Source: Bradyrhizobium sediminis
GTDB lineage: Bacteria > Pseudomonadota > Alphaproteobacteria > Rhizobiales > Xanthobacteraceae
DNA: 64,000 bases
NCBI RefSeq assembly: GCF_018736105.1
Contig: NZ_CP076135.1
Span: 5,020,001-5,084,000 of the forward strand
Reading direction: 5' to 3'
A program made the position numbers and the translations under genes. Positions 50,549-59,465 of the stretch are shown piece by piece (position 1 is the stretch's first letter; each line of letters opens with the position of its first letter). A model generated the notes under the pieces. That model was not told where the DNA came from, did no database searches, and was given only the letters and a program-made list of their open reading frames with translations.

Positions 50549-52390
50549 CTACGCGACCGCCCGCTGGCCATACATGGCTTCGATCTCGCTCGCGTAACGC
50601 TTGTTCACGAAACTGCGCTTCAGCTTCATGGTCGGTGTCAATTCCTCGTCCTCGGGCGTCAGCTGGCGCTCGATCAGGAAGAATTTCTTGATGGTTTCGA
50701 CCCGCGCGAAATTGACGTTCACCGCCTCGATCTCGCGCTGGATCAGATCCTGGATTTCCGGCGCCCGGCACAGGCTCGCATAATTGGTGAAGGGAATATC
50801 GTGGTCCTGGGCGTATTTTTCGACGTTCTCCTGGTCGATCATGATCAGGCAGGTCAGGAACGGCCGTTTGTCGCCGATCACCACGGCGTCGGAGACATAG
50901 GGCGAGAATTTGAGCTGGTTCTCGATTTCCGAGGGCGTGATGTTCTTGCCGCCCGAGGTGATGATGATGTCCTTCATCCGGTCGGTGATCTTGATGAAGC
51001 CCTCGTTATCGATCGAGCCGACGTCGCCGGTGTGCAGCCACCCCTTGGTGTCGATGGTCTCGGCGGTCTTCTCCGGCTGATTGAGGTAGCCCATGAACAA
51101 ATAGTCGCCCTTGATCAGGATTTCGCCTTCCGGCGAGATCTTGACCTCGCCCCAGGGCGCGGCCTTGCCGACCGAGCCGAGCTTGACGCGCTCCGCCGGC
51201 ATCACGGTGGCCACGCCGCAGTTTTCGGTCTGGCCATAGACTTCGCGCATGTCGATGCCGAGCGCGAGGTACCAGCGGATCAGATCCGGCGAGATCGGCG
51301 CCGCTCCGGTGAAGGCCAGCCGGCAGCGATCCAGCCCCAGCATGCGGCGGATGTTGCGGAACACCAGCCAGTAGGCCGCCTGATTGGCGAGCCGCAACGA
51401 CAACGGAGCCGCATCGCCCTGCAGCTTGTATTCGGTCTGGCGATAGCCCACCGCCAGCGCCTGGCGGTACATCCAGTTCTGGAACGGGGTGGCGTCCTTC
51501 AGCGCGATCGTGATGCCGGAATAGAATTTCTCCCAGACCCGCGGCACCGCCAGAAACGCGGTGGGCTGCACTTCGCGCAAATTGTCCGGCACCGTCTCCG
51601 GGCTTTCGGCGAAGTTCATCACCGATCCCAGCGCCAGCGAGATGTAATAGCCGCCGATCCGCTCGGCGACGTGGCAGAGCGGCAGGAACACCAGCCGCTC
51701 TTCGCTGTCGGTGGACGGAAACAGATCGTTGGCGTGACGCATCTGATGGGTGACGCCGCGGTTGGAATGCATGGCGCCCTTGGGTGGGCCGGTGGTGCCG
51801 GAGGTGTAGACCAGGATGGCGAGATCGTCGGCGCCGCGGCTTCCGACCATCTCGTCCCACAGCGTTTCGTGGTCCTGGATGTGATTGCTGCCGAGCGCCA
51901 TGAACTCGGCGAGCGACATCACCATCGGATCGATGAAGCCGCTCAGGCCCTCCATGTCGAACACGACGATCTTCTCGAGGGTCGGACAGCGCGCGCGGCA
52001 CGCCAGGATCTTGTCGAGCTGCTCCTCGTCCTCGGCGAAGATGACCTTGGTACGGGAATCGTTGATGAGATATTCGACCTGGACCGAGGAATCGGTCGGA
52101 TAGATGCCCGAAGAAACACCGCCGGCACACAGGATGCCCATGTCGGCGTAAACCCATTCCGGCACCGCGTTGGCGATGATCGAGGCAACGTCTCCCGGCC
52201 GGAAGCCGACGGCATGCAGCCCGTAGGCGATTTCCCTGGAAATCTCCAGCCACTGGCGCCAGCTGGTCGGCTGCCAGATACCGAACTTCTTCTCGCGGAT
52301 CGCCGGCCGGTCGCCGCGTTTTTCCACGGCCTGCAGAAAGCTCCTCGCGATCGTGTCCGCCACAGTCAGCACTGCGGGTCTGGCCATCAT
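50549..52390 (-). CDS. AMP-dependent acyl-CoA synthetase (long-chain/aromatic type)
   Basis: The 613-residue enzyme has the AMP-binding P-loop VYTSGTTGPPKGAM, the YGQTE adenylate motif, and the C-terminal GWLHTGDVGSID and KDIIITSGGKNI motifs with the catalytic lysine region. It activates a carboxylic acid to its CoA ester via an acyl-adenylate. Start 52390 follows GAGGGAACGA. It sits inside a LIV-type transporter cluster, which suggests the imported compound is an organic acid that is immediately activated. Substrate unknown. Confidence 0.92.
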   Translation of the reverse strand: MMARPAVLTVADTIARSFLQAVEKRGDRPAIREKKFGIWQPTSWRQWLEISREIAYGLHAVGFRPGDVASIIANAVPEWVYADMGILCAGGVSSGIYPTDSSVQVEYLINDSRTKVIFAEDEEQLDKILACRARCPTLEKIVVFDMEGLSGFIDPMVMSLAEFMALGSNHIQDHETLWDEMVGSRGADDLAILVYTSGTTGPPKGAMHSNRGVTHQMRHANDLFPSTDSEERLVFLPLCHVAERIGGYYISLALGSVMNFAESPETVPDNLREVQPTAFLAVPRVWEKFYSGITIALKDATPFQNWMYRQALAVGYRQTEYKLQGDAAPLSLRLANQAAYWLVFRNIRRMLGLDRCRLAFTGAAPISPDLIRWYLALGIDMREVYGQTENCGVATVMPAERVKLGSVGKAAPWGEVKISPEGEILIKGDYLFMGYLNQPEKTAETIDTKGWLHTGDVGSIDNEGFIKITDRMKDIIITSGGKNITPSEIENQLKFSPYVSDAVVIGDKRPFLTCLIMIDQENVEKYAQDHDIPFTNYASLCRAPEIQDLIQREIEAVNVNFARVETIKKFFLIERQLTPEDEELTPTMKLKRSFVNKRYASEIEAMYGQRAVA

Positions 52391-52492
52391 TCGTTCCCTC
52401 CGCCTCTCGGCGCCGCCTTCGGACGCCGGCTTTGACAGCCGGTCTTTTCGCAAGGCAGCTCCATATTTAACGCCAAAACCGGCGCAAACGCC

Positions 52493-52528
52493 AAGTCTTC
52501 CTTGAAGTCTTTCTTGAAGTCTTCCTTG
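52493..52528 (-). repeat. Three tandem 12-bp units between ligase and LivF genes
   Basis: AAGTCTTCCTTG (52493-52504), AAGTCTTTCTTG (52505-52516) and AAGTCTTCCTTG (52517-52528) are direct repeats in the untranslated gap just downstream of the LivF stop. No function is evident. Confidence 0.85.
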
Positions 52529-52542
52529 GCCTCAAGTCCCTC

Positions 52543-53322
52543 TCAACGCCACGTTTTCTTCTTTTTCCAACGCCGTTCGCCCCGCGCACCCTCTTCCTTG
52601 GCGCCGAGATAGAATTCCTGGATGTCCTTGGAATGCATCAGCCGCTCGCAGCTGTCGTTCATGACGACCCGGCCGATCTCCAGTACGTAGCCGTAATGCG
52701 CCGTCTCCAGCGCGATCTTGGCGTTCTGCTCGACCAGCAGGATCGACATGCCCTGCTCCTCGTTGACCCGCTTGATGATCGTGAAGATCTCCTTGACCAG
52801 GATCGGCGACAGGCCAAGCGAGGGCTCGTCGAGCAGCAGCAGCGTCGGACGGTTCATCAGGGCGCGTCCGATCGCGAGCATCTGCTGCTCGCCGCCCGAA
52901 AGCTGCCCGGCCGGCTGGTTGATCCGTTCCCGCAGCCGCGGGAAATAGCCGTAGACCCGCTCCAGATCCTCGGCGACCGCCTCGCGGTCGCTGCGCGGAT
53001 AGGCGCCCATCATCAGGTTCTCGCGCACGCTCAGGAACGGAAACACTTCGCGCCCCTCGGGCACATGACTGAGGCCGAGCCGCACGATCTTGTCGGCCTC
53101 CATGCGCTGGATCGGCTTACCGAGAAATTCGATCGAGCCCTTCTGCGGATCGAGAATGCCGGAAATGGTCTTGAGCACCGTGGTCTTGCCGGCGCCGTTG
53201 GCGCCGAGCAGGGTGACGATCTGGCCGCGCGGCACCTCGATGCTGATGCCGCGGATGGCCATGATCGGCCCGTAATAGCTCTCGATATTGCTGAGCTTCA
53301 GGATGATGTCGGGAGTGCTCAT
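52543..53322 (-). CDS. livF: LIV-type ABC transporter ATP-binding protein LivF
   Basis: The 259-residue ATPase has Walker A GANGAGKTT, signature LSGGEQQMLAIGRAL, Walker B LLLLDEPSLGLSP, and the LivF hallmark SHVPEGREVFPFLSV. The C-terminus carries an unusual basic tail (RRWKKKKTWR). It is paired with LivG, the next gene upstream. The name follows the family; the substrate is inferred to be an organic acid. Confidence 0.93.
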   Translation of the reverse strand: MSTPDIILKLSNIESYYGPIMAIRGISIEVPRGQIVTLLGANGAGKTTVLKTISGILDPQKGSIEFLGKPIQRMEADKIVRLGLSHVPEGREVFPFLSVRENLMMGAYPRSDREAVAEDLERVYGYFPRLRERINQPAGQLSGGEQQMLAIGRALMNRPTLLLLDEPSLGLSPILVKEIFTIIKRVNEEQGMSILLVEQNAKIALETAHYGYVLEIGRVVMNDSCERLMHSKDIQEFYLGAKEEGARGERRWKKKKTWR

Positions 53323-53333
53323 GGCATCATCCT

Positions 53334-54092
53334 CTAGGCGCCGAGATAGGCGGCAACGACGTCGGGATGACGCTGCACCTCGGCCGGCGATCCCATCGCC
53401 AGCACCTTGCCGTAGTTCAGTGCGATCACACGGTCGGAGACGCGGTTCACCAGCGTCATGTCGTGTTCAACCATCAGCACGGTGACGCCGAGTTCGGTCT
53501 TCATGTCCCGGATCCAGAACGACATGTCGTCGGTTTCCTCGACGTTCAAACCGGACGATGGCTCGTCGAGCAGGATCAGCTTCGGCTCGCTGCATAGCGC
53601 CCGCGCCAGTTCGATCACCTTGCGCACGCCATAGGGCAGCCCCGAGATCAGCTTGTCGCGGTATGGCTCGAGATCGAGAAATTCGATCACCTGCTCGACG
53701 CGGCGGCGATGGATTTTCTCGTTGCTGCGCACGCTCGGCAGAAACAGGAATTCCTGCCAGAGCTGGGTGGTGGAATGCCGGTGCCGGCCGACCAGGAGGT
53801 TGTTCAGGACGGTGGCATTCTCGAACAGTTCGATGTTCTGGAAGGTGCGGGCGATGCCGAGCTTGGCGATGCCGAACGCGGGCTCCTCGGTGATATCCTG
53901 ATCCTCGAAGAAGATCTTTCCCGAGGTCGGGGGATAGATCCGCGATATCAGGTTGAAGATCGAACTCTTGCCGGCCCCGTTGGGACCGATGATGGAAAGA
54001 ATCTCGCCTTTCTCCACCGCGAAGGAGACGGCGTCGACGGCCTTCAGGCCGCCGAAATGCAGCGACAGGTTTTCGGCGCGGAAATAGCTCAT
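53334..54092 (-). CDS. livG: LIV-type ABC transporter ATP-binding protein LivG
   Basis: The 252-residue ATPase has Walker A GPNGAGKSS, a LivG-type IARTFQNIELFENATVLNN segment, and LILLDEPSSGLN. The signature region reads LPYGVRKVIELARAL, where LSGG is replaced by LPYG as is common in this family. It overlaps LivM by four bases and LivF follows after 11 bases, so all are translated from one transcript. Confidence 0.93.
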   Translation of the reverse strand: MSYFRAENLSLHFGGLKAVDAVSFAVEKGEILSIIGPNGAGKSSIFNLISRIYPPTSGKIFFEDQDITEEPAFGIAKLGIARTFQNIELFENATVLNNLLVGRHRHSTTQLWQEFLFLPSVRSNEKIHRRRVEQVIEFLDLEPYRDKLISGLPYGVRKVIELARALCSEPKLILLDEPSSGLNVEETDDMSFWIRDMKTELGVTVLMVEHDMTLVNRVSDRVIALNYGKVLAMGSPAEVQRHPDVVAAYLGA

Positions 54093-55240
54093 CGGTTACG
54101 CTCCGATTTCACGTAGATCTTCTGCCGCTTGAAGGTGGCGCGCTTGTAGAGCGGGAACAGCTGAAAGAAGAGCTTGATCTTCAGCCAGCGCCCGTAGAGG
54201 CCGAGCGGCTCGAACAGCACGAAAAGCACGATGATCACCCCGTAGATCGCGCCCTTCAACCCGTTCGCCGAGGCGAAGGCGGCGACGCTGCTCTTGACGG
54301 CCGCGGCGCGCTCGGCGCCGGCGCCCAGCGTCGCGGCGACGCCGGAGATCATGCCGGGCACGTCGTCCTTGAGGTAGGTCAGGAACGGATCGATCATGAC
54401 GATGAAGATCGCGCCCAGCACCGCGCCGTGCAGGCTGAAGGTGCCGCCGATCAGGATCACGATGATGAACTCGATCGAGAGCTGCAGCGTGAACATTTCC
54501 GGGCTGATGAAGGACAGCTTGTGGGCGAACAGGCAGCCGGCAAACCCGGTGATGGCGGCCGAGATCGCAAACGACTTGACCTTGTAGAGCGAGACGTTGA
54601 CGCCCATGGATCTCGCCGCGGTCTCGCTGTCGCGGATCGCGACGAAGGCGCGCCCCGTCGGCGAGCGCAACAGGTTGAGCGTACCCACGATGGTCAGGAC
54701 CAGCACACCCAGGCACAGGAAATAGAAGGCCGGGCTGTCGCGCGACACTGATGTGCCGAGCAGCTGGATCGCCTTGACGCGCATGCCCTCGTTGCCGTTG
54801 GTCACGGTTTCCCACCGCGCCAGGATCTCCTCGACGATGAAGGCGAAGGAAATCGTCGCGATCACGAGATAGATGCCCTGCAGCCGCAGTGCCGGGAATC
54901 CGACCATCGCGCCGATCACGCCGGTCAGCAGTCCGGCGGCCAGGAAATATACCGGGAACGGGACGTTGAACTGCTGCAGATAGGCCGCGGTATAGGCGCC
55001 GATGGCGAGAAAGGCGGCATGGCCGAGCGAGGCCTGCCCGGTGAATCCGGTCAGGATCATCAGCCCGACGCCGACGGTGGCATAGATGCAGACGAAAACC
55101 AGCTGGCTGACGATGTAACTGGAGAGAACGAACGGTGCGACCATCAGGAACGCGAGCAGGACGCCGTAGGTGACCATGTAGCCCGAGTGCGGAAACAGCT
55201 TTATGTCGTCTTCATAGTCGGTCTTGAACATGAAACGCAT
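54089..55240 (-). CDS. livM: LIV-type ABC transporter permease LivM
   Basis: The 383-residue protein has about nine membrane helices and the LivM family pattern, including GQASLGHAAFLAIGAYTAAYL and the EAA-like SETAARSMGVNVSLYKV. The loop near residues 298-320 is enriched in alanine and larger than usual. It forms the transport pore with LivH. Confidence 0.93.
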   Translation of the reverse strand: MRFMFKTDYEDDIKLFPHSGYMVTYGVLLAFLMVAPFVLSSYIVSQLVFVCIYATVGVGLMILTGFTGQASLGHAAFLAIGAYTAAYLQQFNVPFPVYFLAAGLLTGVIGAMVGFPALRLQGIYLVIATISFAFIVEEILARWETVTNGNEGMRVKAIQLLGTSVSRDSPAFYFLCLGVLVLTIVGTLNLLRSPTGRAFVAIRDSETAARSMGVNVSLYKVKSFAISAAITGFAGCLFAHKLSFISPEMFTLQLSIEFIIVILIGGTFSLHGAVLGAIFIVMIDPFLTYLKDDVPGMISGVAATLGAGAERAAAVKSSVAAFASANGLKGAIYGVIIVLFVLFEPLGLYGRWLKIKLFFQLFPLYKRATFKRQKIYVKSERNR

Positions 55241-55250
55241 GGCTGGCCCC

Positions 55251-56126
55251 TCAAACCTTCTTGCGCACGTGATGGCCGAACAGGCCTTCGGGCTTGAGCA
55301 GCAACACCGCCAGCAGAACGACGTAGGGCGCGACGTCCTTCCATCCCTGCGGCAGATAGAAGCCGGCCATGCTTTCGATAACGCCGATCAGCACGCCGCC
55401 GACCACCGCCCCCGGTATCGAGCCGAAGCCGCCGAGCACGGCAGCCGGAAACGCCTTCAATCCCAGCACCAGACCGACATTGGAGTGGATGAAGGTGATC
55501 GGCGCCAGCAGCACGCCGGCGCAGGTCGCGACCGCCGCCGATATCGCCCACACGATCGACACCACGCGCTTGACCGGGATGCCCATGTAGTAGGCGGCCA
55601 GCATGTTCTCCGAACTCGCCCGCATTGCGGTGCCGAGCGTGGTCCGGTTGAAGAACAGATAGAGCAGTGCGCAAAGAATGATGGTCGCCGCGATCACCGA
55701 GAGCTTGTCATAGGCCAGCACCAGAGAGCCGATTCGCAACACGCCCTGGCTGAACGGCGTCTCGATCTTGAGATCGTCGGTGCCCCAGATGATGCCGGCG
55801 ACGGAGCGCAGGAAATATCCGAGCCCGATCGTCGCCATGATGATGGAAAACTGCGGATAACCGAGGATCGGGCGCACCACGACGCGCTCCGCCAGCATGC
55901 CGAACAGCGCCATTGCCGCGACCGCGCCGGCAAATCCGATCCAGTAATTGAGTCCGAGAATGCCGATGAAGGTGAAGGCGAAGAATCCGCCCAGCATCAT
56001 CAGGTCGCCCTGCGCGAAGTTCACGACCTCGGTAGCCTTGTATACAAGGACGAAGCCGAGCGCGATTAGGCCGTAAACGCAGCCGAGCGCAATACCGCTC
56101 ACCAACTGCTGAACGAAGTCCAGCAT
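55251..56126 (-). CDS. livH: LIV-type ABC transporter permease LivH
   Basis: The 291-residue protein has eight or so membrane helices and the LivH pattern: SGIALGCVYGLIALGFVLVY, NFAQGDLMMLGGFFAF and the EAA-like RASSENMLAAYYMGIPVKRV. The ATG at 56126 has GGGAGGGAAA upstream; the longer frame to 56180 is not needed. It is the first transporter gene of the operon, divergent from the ABC exporter at 56427. Confidence 0.93.
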   Translation of the reverse strand: MLDFVQQLVSGIALGCVYGLIALGFVLVYKATEVVNFAQGDLMMLGGFFAFTFIGILGLNYWIGFAGAVAAMALFGMLAERVVVRPILGYPQFSIIMATIGLGYFLRSVAGIIWGTDDLKIETPFSQGVLRIGSLVLAYDKLSVIAATIILCALLYLFFNRTTLGTAMRASSENMLAAYYMGIPVKRVVSIVWAISAAVATCAGVLLAPITFIHSNVGLVLGLKAFPAAVLGGFGSIPGAVVGGVLIGVIESMAGFYLPQGWKDVAPYVVLLAVLLLKPEGLFGHHVRKKV

Positions 56127-56426
56127 TGCCGATTTCCCTCCCCCGATGCGCGGCGACTCTATCGATCGCCTTTGTCGCATCTTGTGTCTAGTCGCTGCCC
56201 CGGCGCCGCCTGTGGCGAAGCACTCACGAACAACTGGCGGTTATACAGCCCAAAGCAGCGAGCCCTGTCAACTTAGCGCTGGTTGCCCTCCCAAGGCCGG
56301 GTTGCGGACAAATGCCGCAGCTTTGGGCAACCTTGCGCATCGGCGGGATTTGCCGCCCCGGATTCACCGCGCCGAAAGTTCTTGGGTCCATGGTTCGCAT
56401 CCCATTCAACGGCCGGAACTTGCGAC

Positions 56427-57179
56427 ATGAAGCCCGATGAATCCGCGCTGGAGTTACGAGGGTTAACGAAGCGTTTTGACCGCGTGGCGGTCGATGCACT
56501 CGATCTGACCGTCCGGTCAGGCGAATTCTATGCGCTGCTCGGGCCCAATGGCGCCGGCAAGACCACGACGCTGCGCATGGTGGCCGGCCTGCTCAGGCCG
56601 GACGCCGGCTCGGTGTCGGTACTCGGCATCGACGCGCTGGCCGATCCGGTCGCAGCCAAGCAGGTCACCGCATGGGTTTCGGACGAACCGATGATCTATG
56701 ACAAGCTGACCCCGCTGGAATATCTCGAATTCGTCGCCGGGCTCTGGGGCATCGCGCCTGCGGTTTCGGAACCGTCGGCGCGCAATCTCCTGGTCTCGCT
56801 CGGCCTGGAACCGCATCTGCACGAACGTTGCGAGGGATTCTCCAAGGGCATGCGCCAGAAGGTGGCGCTGGCCGGGGCATTGGTCCACGATCCGCGCCTG
56901 ATCATCCTCGATGAACCGCTCACCGGCCTCGACGCCGTCTCGGCGCGTCACGTCAAGGGCCTGCTCGGCGAACGGGTGCGTTCCGGCTGCACCGTGATCA
57001 TGACCACGCATATCCTGGAAGTCGCCGAACGGATGGCCGACCGGATCGGCGTCATCGCATCCGGACGGCTGGTCGCCGAAGGCACGCTTACCGAACTGCG
57101 CCAGCAGAACGGGCGCAACGACACCAGCCTCGAGGACATGTTCATCGCGCTGGTCGATACCGAGGCCGCTGCCGCATGA
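56427..57179 (+). CDS. ABC transporter ATP-binding protein (two-component exporter)
   Basis: The 250-residue ATPase has Walker A GPNGAGKTT, a signature reading FSKGMRQKVALAGAL, Walker B LIILDEPLTGLD, and the H-loop MTTHILE. It resembles the CcmA/NatA-like exporter group and is coupled (four-base overlap) to a membrane gene. The start at 56427 gives normal length; a frame to 56283 lies in the divergent promoter region. Cargo is unknown. Confidence 0.92.
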   Translation: MKPDESALELRGLTKRFDRVAVDALDLTVRSGEFYALLGPNGAGKTTTLRMVAGLLRPDAGSVSVLGIDALADPVAAKQVTAWVSDEPMIYDKLTPLEYLEFVAGLWGIAPAVSEPSARNLLVSLGLEPHLHERCEGFSKGMRQKVALAGALVHDPRLIILDEPLTGLDAVSARHVKGLLGERVRSGCTVIMTTHILEVAERMADRIGVIASGRLVAEGTLTELRQQNGRNDTSLEDMFIALVDTEAAAA

Positions 57180-58702
57180 GTTCGTCAGCGGACCTGACGT
57201 GGTTTGCCCGGCATGAAATAAGGCTGGCGTGGCGCGAGGGGCTGGCGATGCTCACCGCCGGCCGCAAGGGGCGAAAACGCACCGCGATCATCGGGCTGAT
57301 CGTGTTTGCCGCGATCATGCACCTTCCGGCTTACGCCGTGATCGGCCGGTTCGCCGACCTGCGGGAGCCGCTGGATAAATCCACCCTGATCGTCATCACC
57401 GCGACCATATTGCTGGCTTGGGCCCTGATGCTGTCGCAGGCGATCGAATCGGTGACGCGGGTGTTCTACGCACGCGCCGATCTCGATCTGATCATGTCGT
57501 CGCCGGTAGCCCTCGCCAACGTGTTTTCGGTTCGTATCGCCGCGATCGCGCTGTCGGTGATTGCGATGGCGCTGTTGCTGTCGACGCCCTTTGTCGACGT
57601 TCTCGTGATCGGCGGCGGCTGGCGCTGGCTTTCCGCCTTCGGCGTCGTCGCAGCCATCGGGCTTACGGCGGCGGCGGTTGCGATCGCCGTCACCATCATT
57701 TTGTTTCGGCTGATCGGACCAAGCCGCACGCGGCTGGTCGCACAAATTCTCGCCGCCGTGATCGGCGCCGGCTTCGTCATCGCGCTGCAGGTCGCAGCTA
57801 TCCTGTCCTACGGCACGCTGTCGCGGTTCGCGGTGCTGACTTCGGATGCTGCGGCTGCCTTTGCGCCCGGCCTCGACAGCATCGCCTGGTGGCCGGCGCG
57901 CGCCGCGCTCGGCGACGGCGAGGCGCTATTGTGTCTTCTGGCCGGCGGCCTCGTCCTGCTCGGCGCCGTGATGGCGATCTTCTCGCCGCGCTTCGCCGAC
58001 ACCGTCGTCAGCGCCGCGGCCAATGCCGCAACGACCCGTCAAGGTCCCCGCACCAAAGCGTTTCGCGCCGGCTCGCGGCAGCAGGCGCTGCGCTGGAAGG
58101 AATTCGTGCTGCTGAAGCGCGATCCGTGGCTGGTGTCGCAGAGCCTGATGCAACTGCTCTATCTGGTGCCGCCGGCGCTGCTGCTGTGGCGAAGCTTTGC
58201 CGACAGTTCCGCCGCCATCGTGCTGATCACGCCCGTGATCGTCATGGCCGCGGGACAACTCGCAGGCGGTCTCGCCTGGCTGACGATATCCGGCGAGGAC
58301 GCCGCGGATCTGGTGGCAACGGCGCCGCTGCCGGCTTCGCGCGTGACCCGCGCCAAGATCGAAGTGGTGCTGATCGTGATCGCCGTCATCTTCGCGCCGC
58401 TGGTTGCGGCCCTTGCCTTTACCGCGCCGTGGCAGGCGGCGGTCACCGCGCTTGGCGTTATCATCGCATCCGCATCGGCCACCGCGATCCAGCTCTGGTT
58501 CCGGGTGCAGGCCCGGCGCAGCCAGTTCCGCCGCCGCCAGACCTCGTCGCGGTTTGCGACCTTCGCGGAGGCGTTTTCCTCGATCGGATGGGCCGCGACC
58601 GCAGCATTGGCGCTGGCGATCCCGATCGCCGGCTTGGTCAGTGGCCTGATGACCGCGGCCATCGTCGCCGCGACCTGGAGGATCAGCCCGCGGCGGGAGT
58701 AG
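57176..58702 (+). CDS. ABC exporter membrane protein
   Basis: The 508-residue protein has about eleven hydrophobic helices in two halves separated by a long cytosolic loop (about residues 285-310, basic). No fused ATPase is present, so it is the partner of the preceding gene. A basic loop (RVQARRSQFRRRQ) precedes the last two helices. Exporters of this form move drugs, lipids or ions; the substrate is not predictable. Confidence 0.85.
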   Translation: MSSSADLTWFARHEIRLAWREGLAMLTAGRKGRKRTAIIGLIVFAAIMHLPAYAVIGRFADLREPLDKSTLIVITATILLAWALMLSQAIESVTRVFYARADLDLIMSSPVALANVFSVRIAAIALSVIAMALLLSTPFVDVLVIGGGWRWLSAFGVVAAIGLTAAAVAIAVTIILFRLIGPSRTRLVAQILAAVIGAGFVIALQVAAILSYGTLSRFAVLTSDAAAAFAPGLDSIAWWPARAALGDGEALLCLLAGGLVLLGAVMAIFSPRFADTVVSAAANAATTRQGPRTKAFRAGSRQQALRWKEFVLLKRDPWLVSQSLMQLLYLVPPALLLWRSFADSSAAIVLITPVIVMAAGQLAGGLAWLTISGEDAADLVATAPLPASRVTRAKIEVVLIVIAVIFAPLVAALAFTAPWQAAVTALGVIIASASATAIQLWFRVQARRSQFRRRQTSSRFATFAEAFSSIGWAATAALALAIPIAGLVSGLMTAAIVAATWRISPRRE

Positions 58703-58728
58703 GACAGCCCTCCGGCTGAGGTCCCTGG

Positions 58729-58778
58729 GCTTACGTCCTTGAAAGTAAGGCTTTTATGCCTTACATTCACGGCCTTAC
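58729..58778. promoter_or_regulatory. Operator-like repeats upstream of vapBC
   Basis: GTAAGGC (58745-58751) and GCCTTAC (58758-58764) are a perfect 7-bp inverted repeat. Further copies, CTTAC at about 58730 and GCCTTAC at 58772-58778, flank it. They lie directly upstream of the antitoxin ATG, where VapBC complexes usually bind to repress themselves. Confidence 0.6.
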
Positions 58779-58790
58779 GATGAGGCTTCC

Positions 58791-59045
58791 ATGAGCACGC
58801 TTACGGTTACTGCCAAAGGTCAGGTCACGCTGCGCAAGGATTTGCTGGAACATCTGGGTGTTCATCCCGGTGAAAAAATTTCCGTAGACAAGCTCCCTGA
58901 CGGACGGATCGAGGTGAAAGCGGCCCGGCCGACAGGCAAAATCTCAGATCTCTTCGGCAGCTTGAAAGCGAAGAGAAAAGGCCGATCCCTGTCGATCGAG
59001 GAGATGAATGAGATCATCGCCCGAGGCTGGGCTGGTAAGCGATGA
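58791..59045 (+). CDS. vapB: AbrB/MazE-family antitoxin VapB
   Basis: The 84-residue protein begins with a swapped-hairpin AbrB DNA-binding domain (TVTAKGQVTLRKDLLEHLGV...GEKISVDKLPDGRIEV). The C-terminal 35 residues, rich in basic and acidic residues, are the probable toxin-binding part. It neutralises VapC and represses the operon. The stop overlaps the toxin start by four bases. Confidence 0.92.
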   Translation: MSTLTVTAKGQVTLRKDLLEHLGVHPGEKISVDKLPDGRIEVKAARPTGKISDLFGSLKAKRKGRSLSIEEMNEIIARGWAGKR

Positions 59046-59437
59046 AGATCACTGCCGATACCAACGTGCTGGTACGGGCGTTGACCGAAGATCACGCCGA
59101 GCAAAGCAAGGCAGCCCAGATTGCCCTGAGCAAAGCCGATATAGTCGCACTGACGATACCTACGCTTTGTGAACTGGTCTGGGTGTTGCGAAGCTACAGG
59201 ATCCGATCGAGCGACATCGCAGGGACGCTTCGAGGTCTGCTGAACGGGGCGAACATTGTGGCGAATCGACCGGCGGCAGAAGCCGGACTGGCGATGCTGG
59301 ATGCGGGTGGTGATTTTGCCGACGGCGTTATCGCTTACGAAGGAAACTGGCTGGGCGCTGACATTTTTGTCTCGTTCGACAAGAACGCCGTCAGGCTGAT
59401 CGAAGCGCAAGGTAGATCAACCCAACTGCTGTCGTAG
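59042..59437 (+). CDS. vapC: PIN-domain toxin VapC
   Basis: The 131-residue PIN-domain ribonuclease shows its acidic catalytic set: D6 (ITADTNVLVR), E44 (LCELVWVL), D91/D94 (DFADGVIA) and D113 (SFDKNAV). VapC toxins cleave tRNA or rRNA. All expected residues are present, so the toxin appears intact. It is translationally coupled to the antitoxin. Confidence 0.92.
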   Translation: MKITADTNVLVRALTEDHAEQSKAAQIALSKADIVALTIPTLCELVWVLRSYRIRSSDIAGTLRGLLNGANIVANRPAAEAGLAMLDAGGDFADGVIAYEGNWLGADIFVSFDKNAVRLIEAQGRSTQLLS

Positions 59438-59465
59438 GCAGTCGGCGCGCTACTGCTTCTCGACA

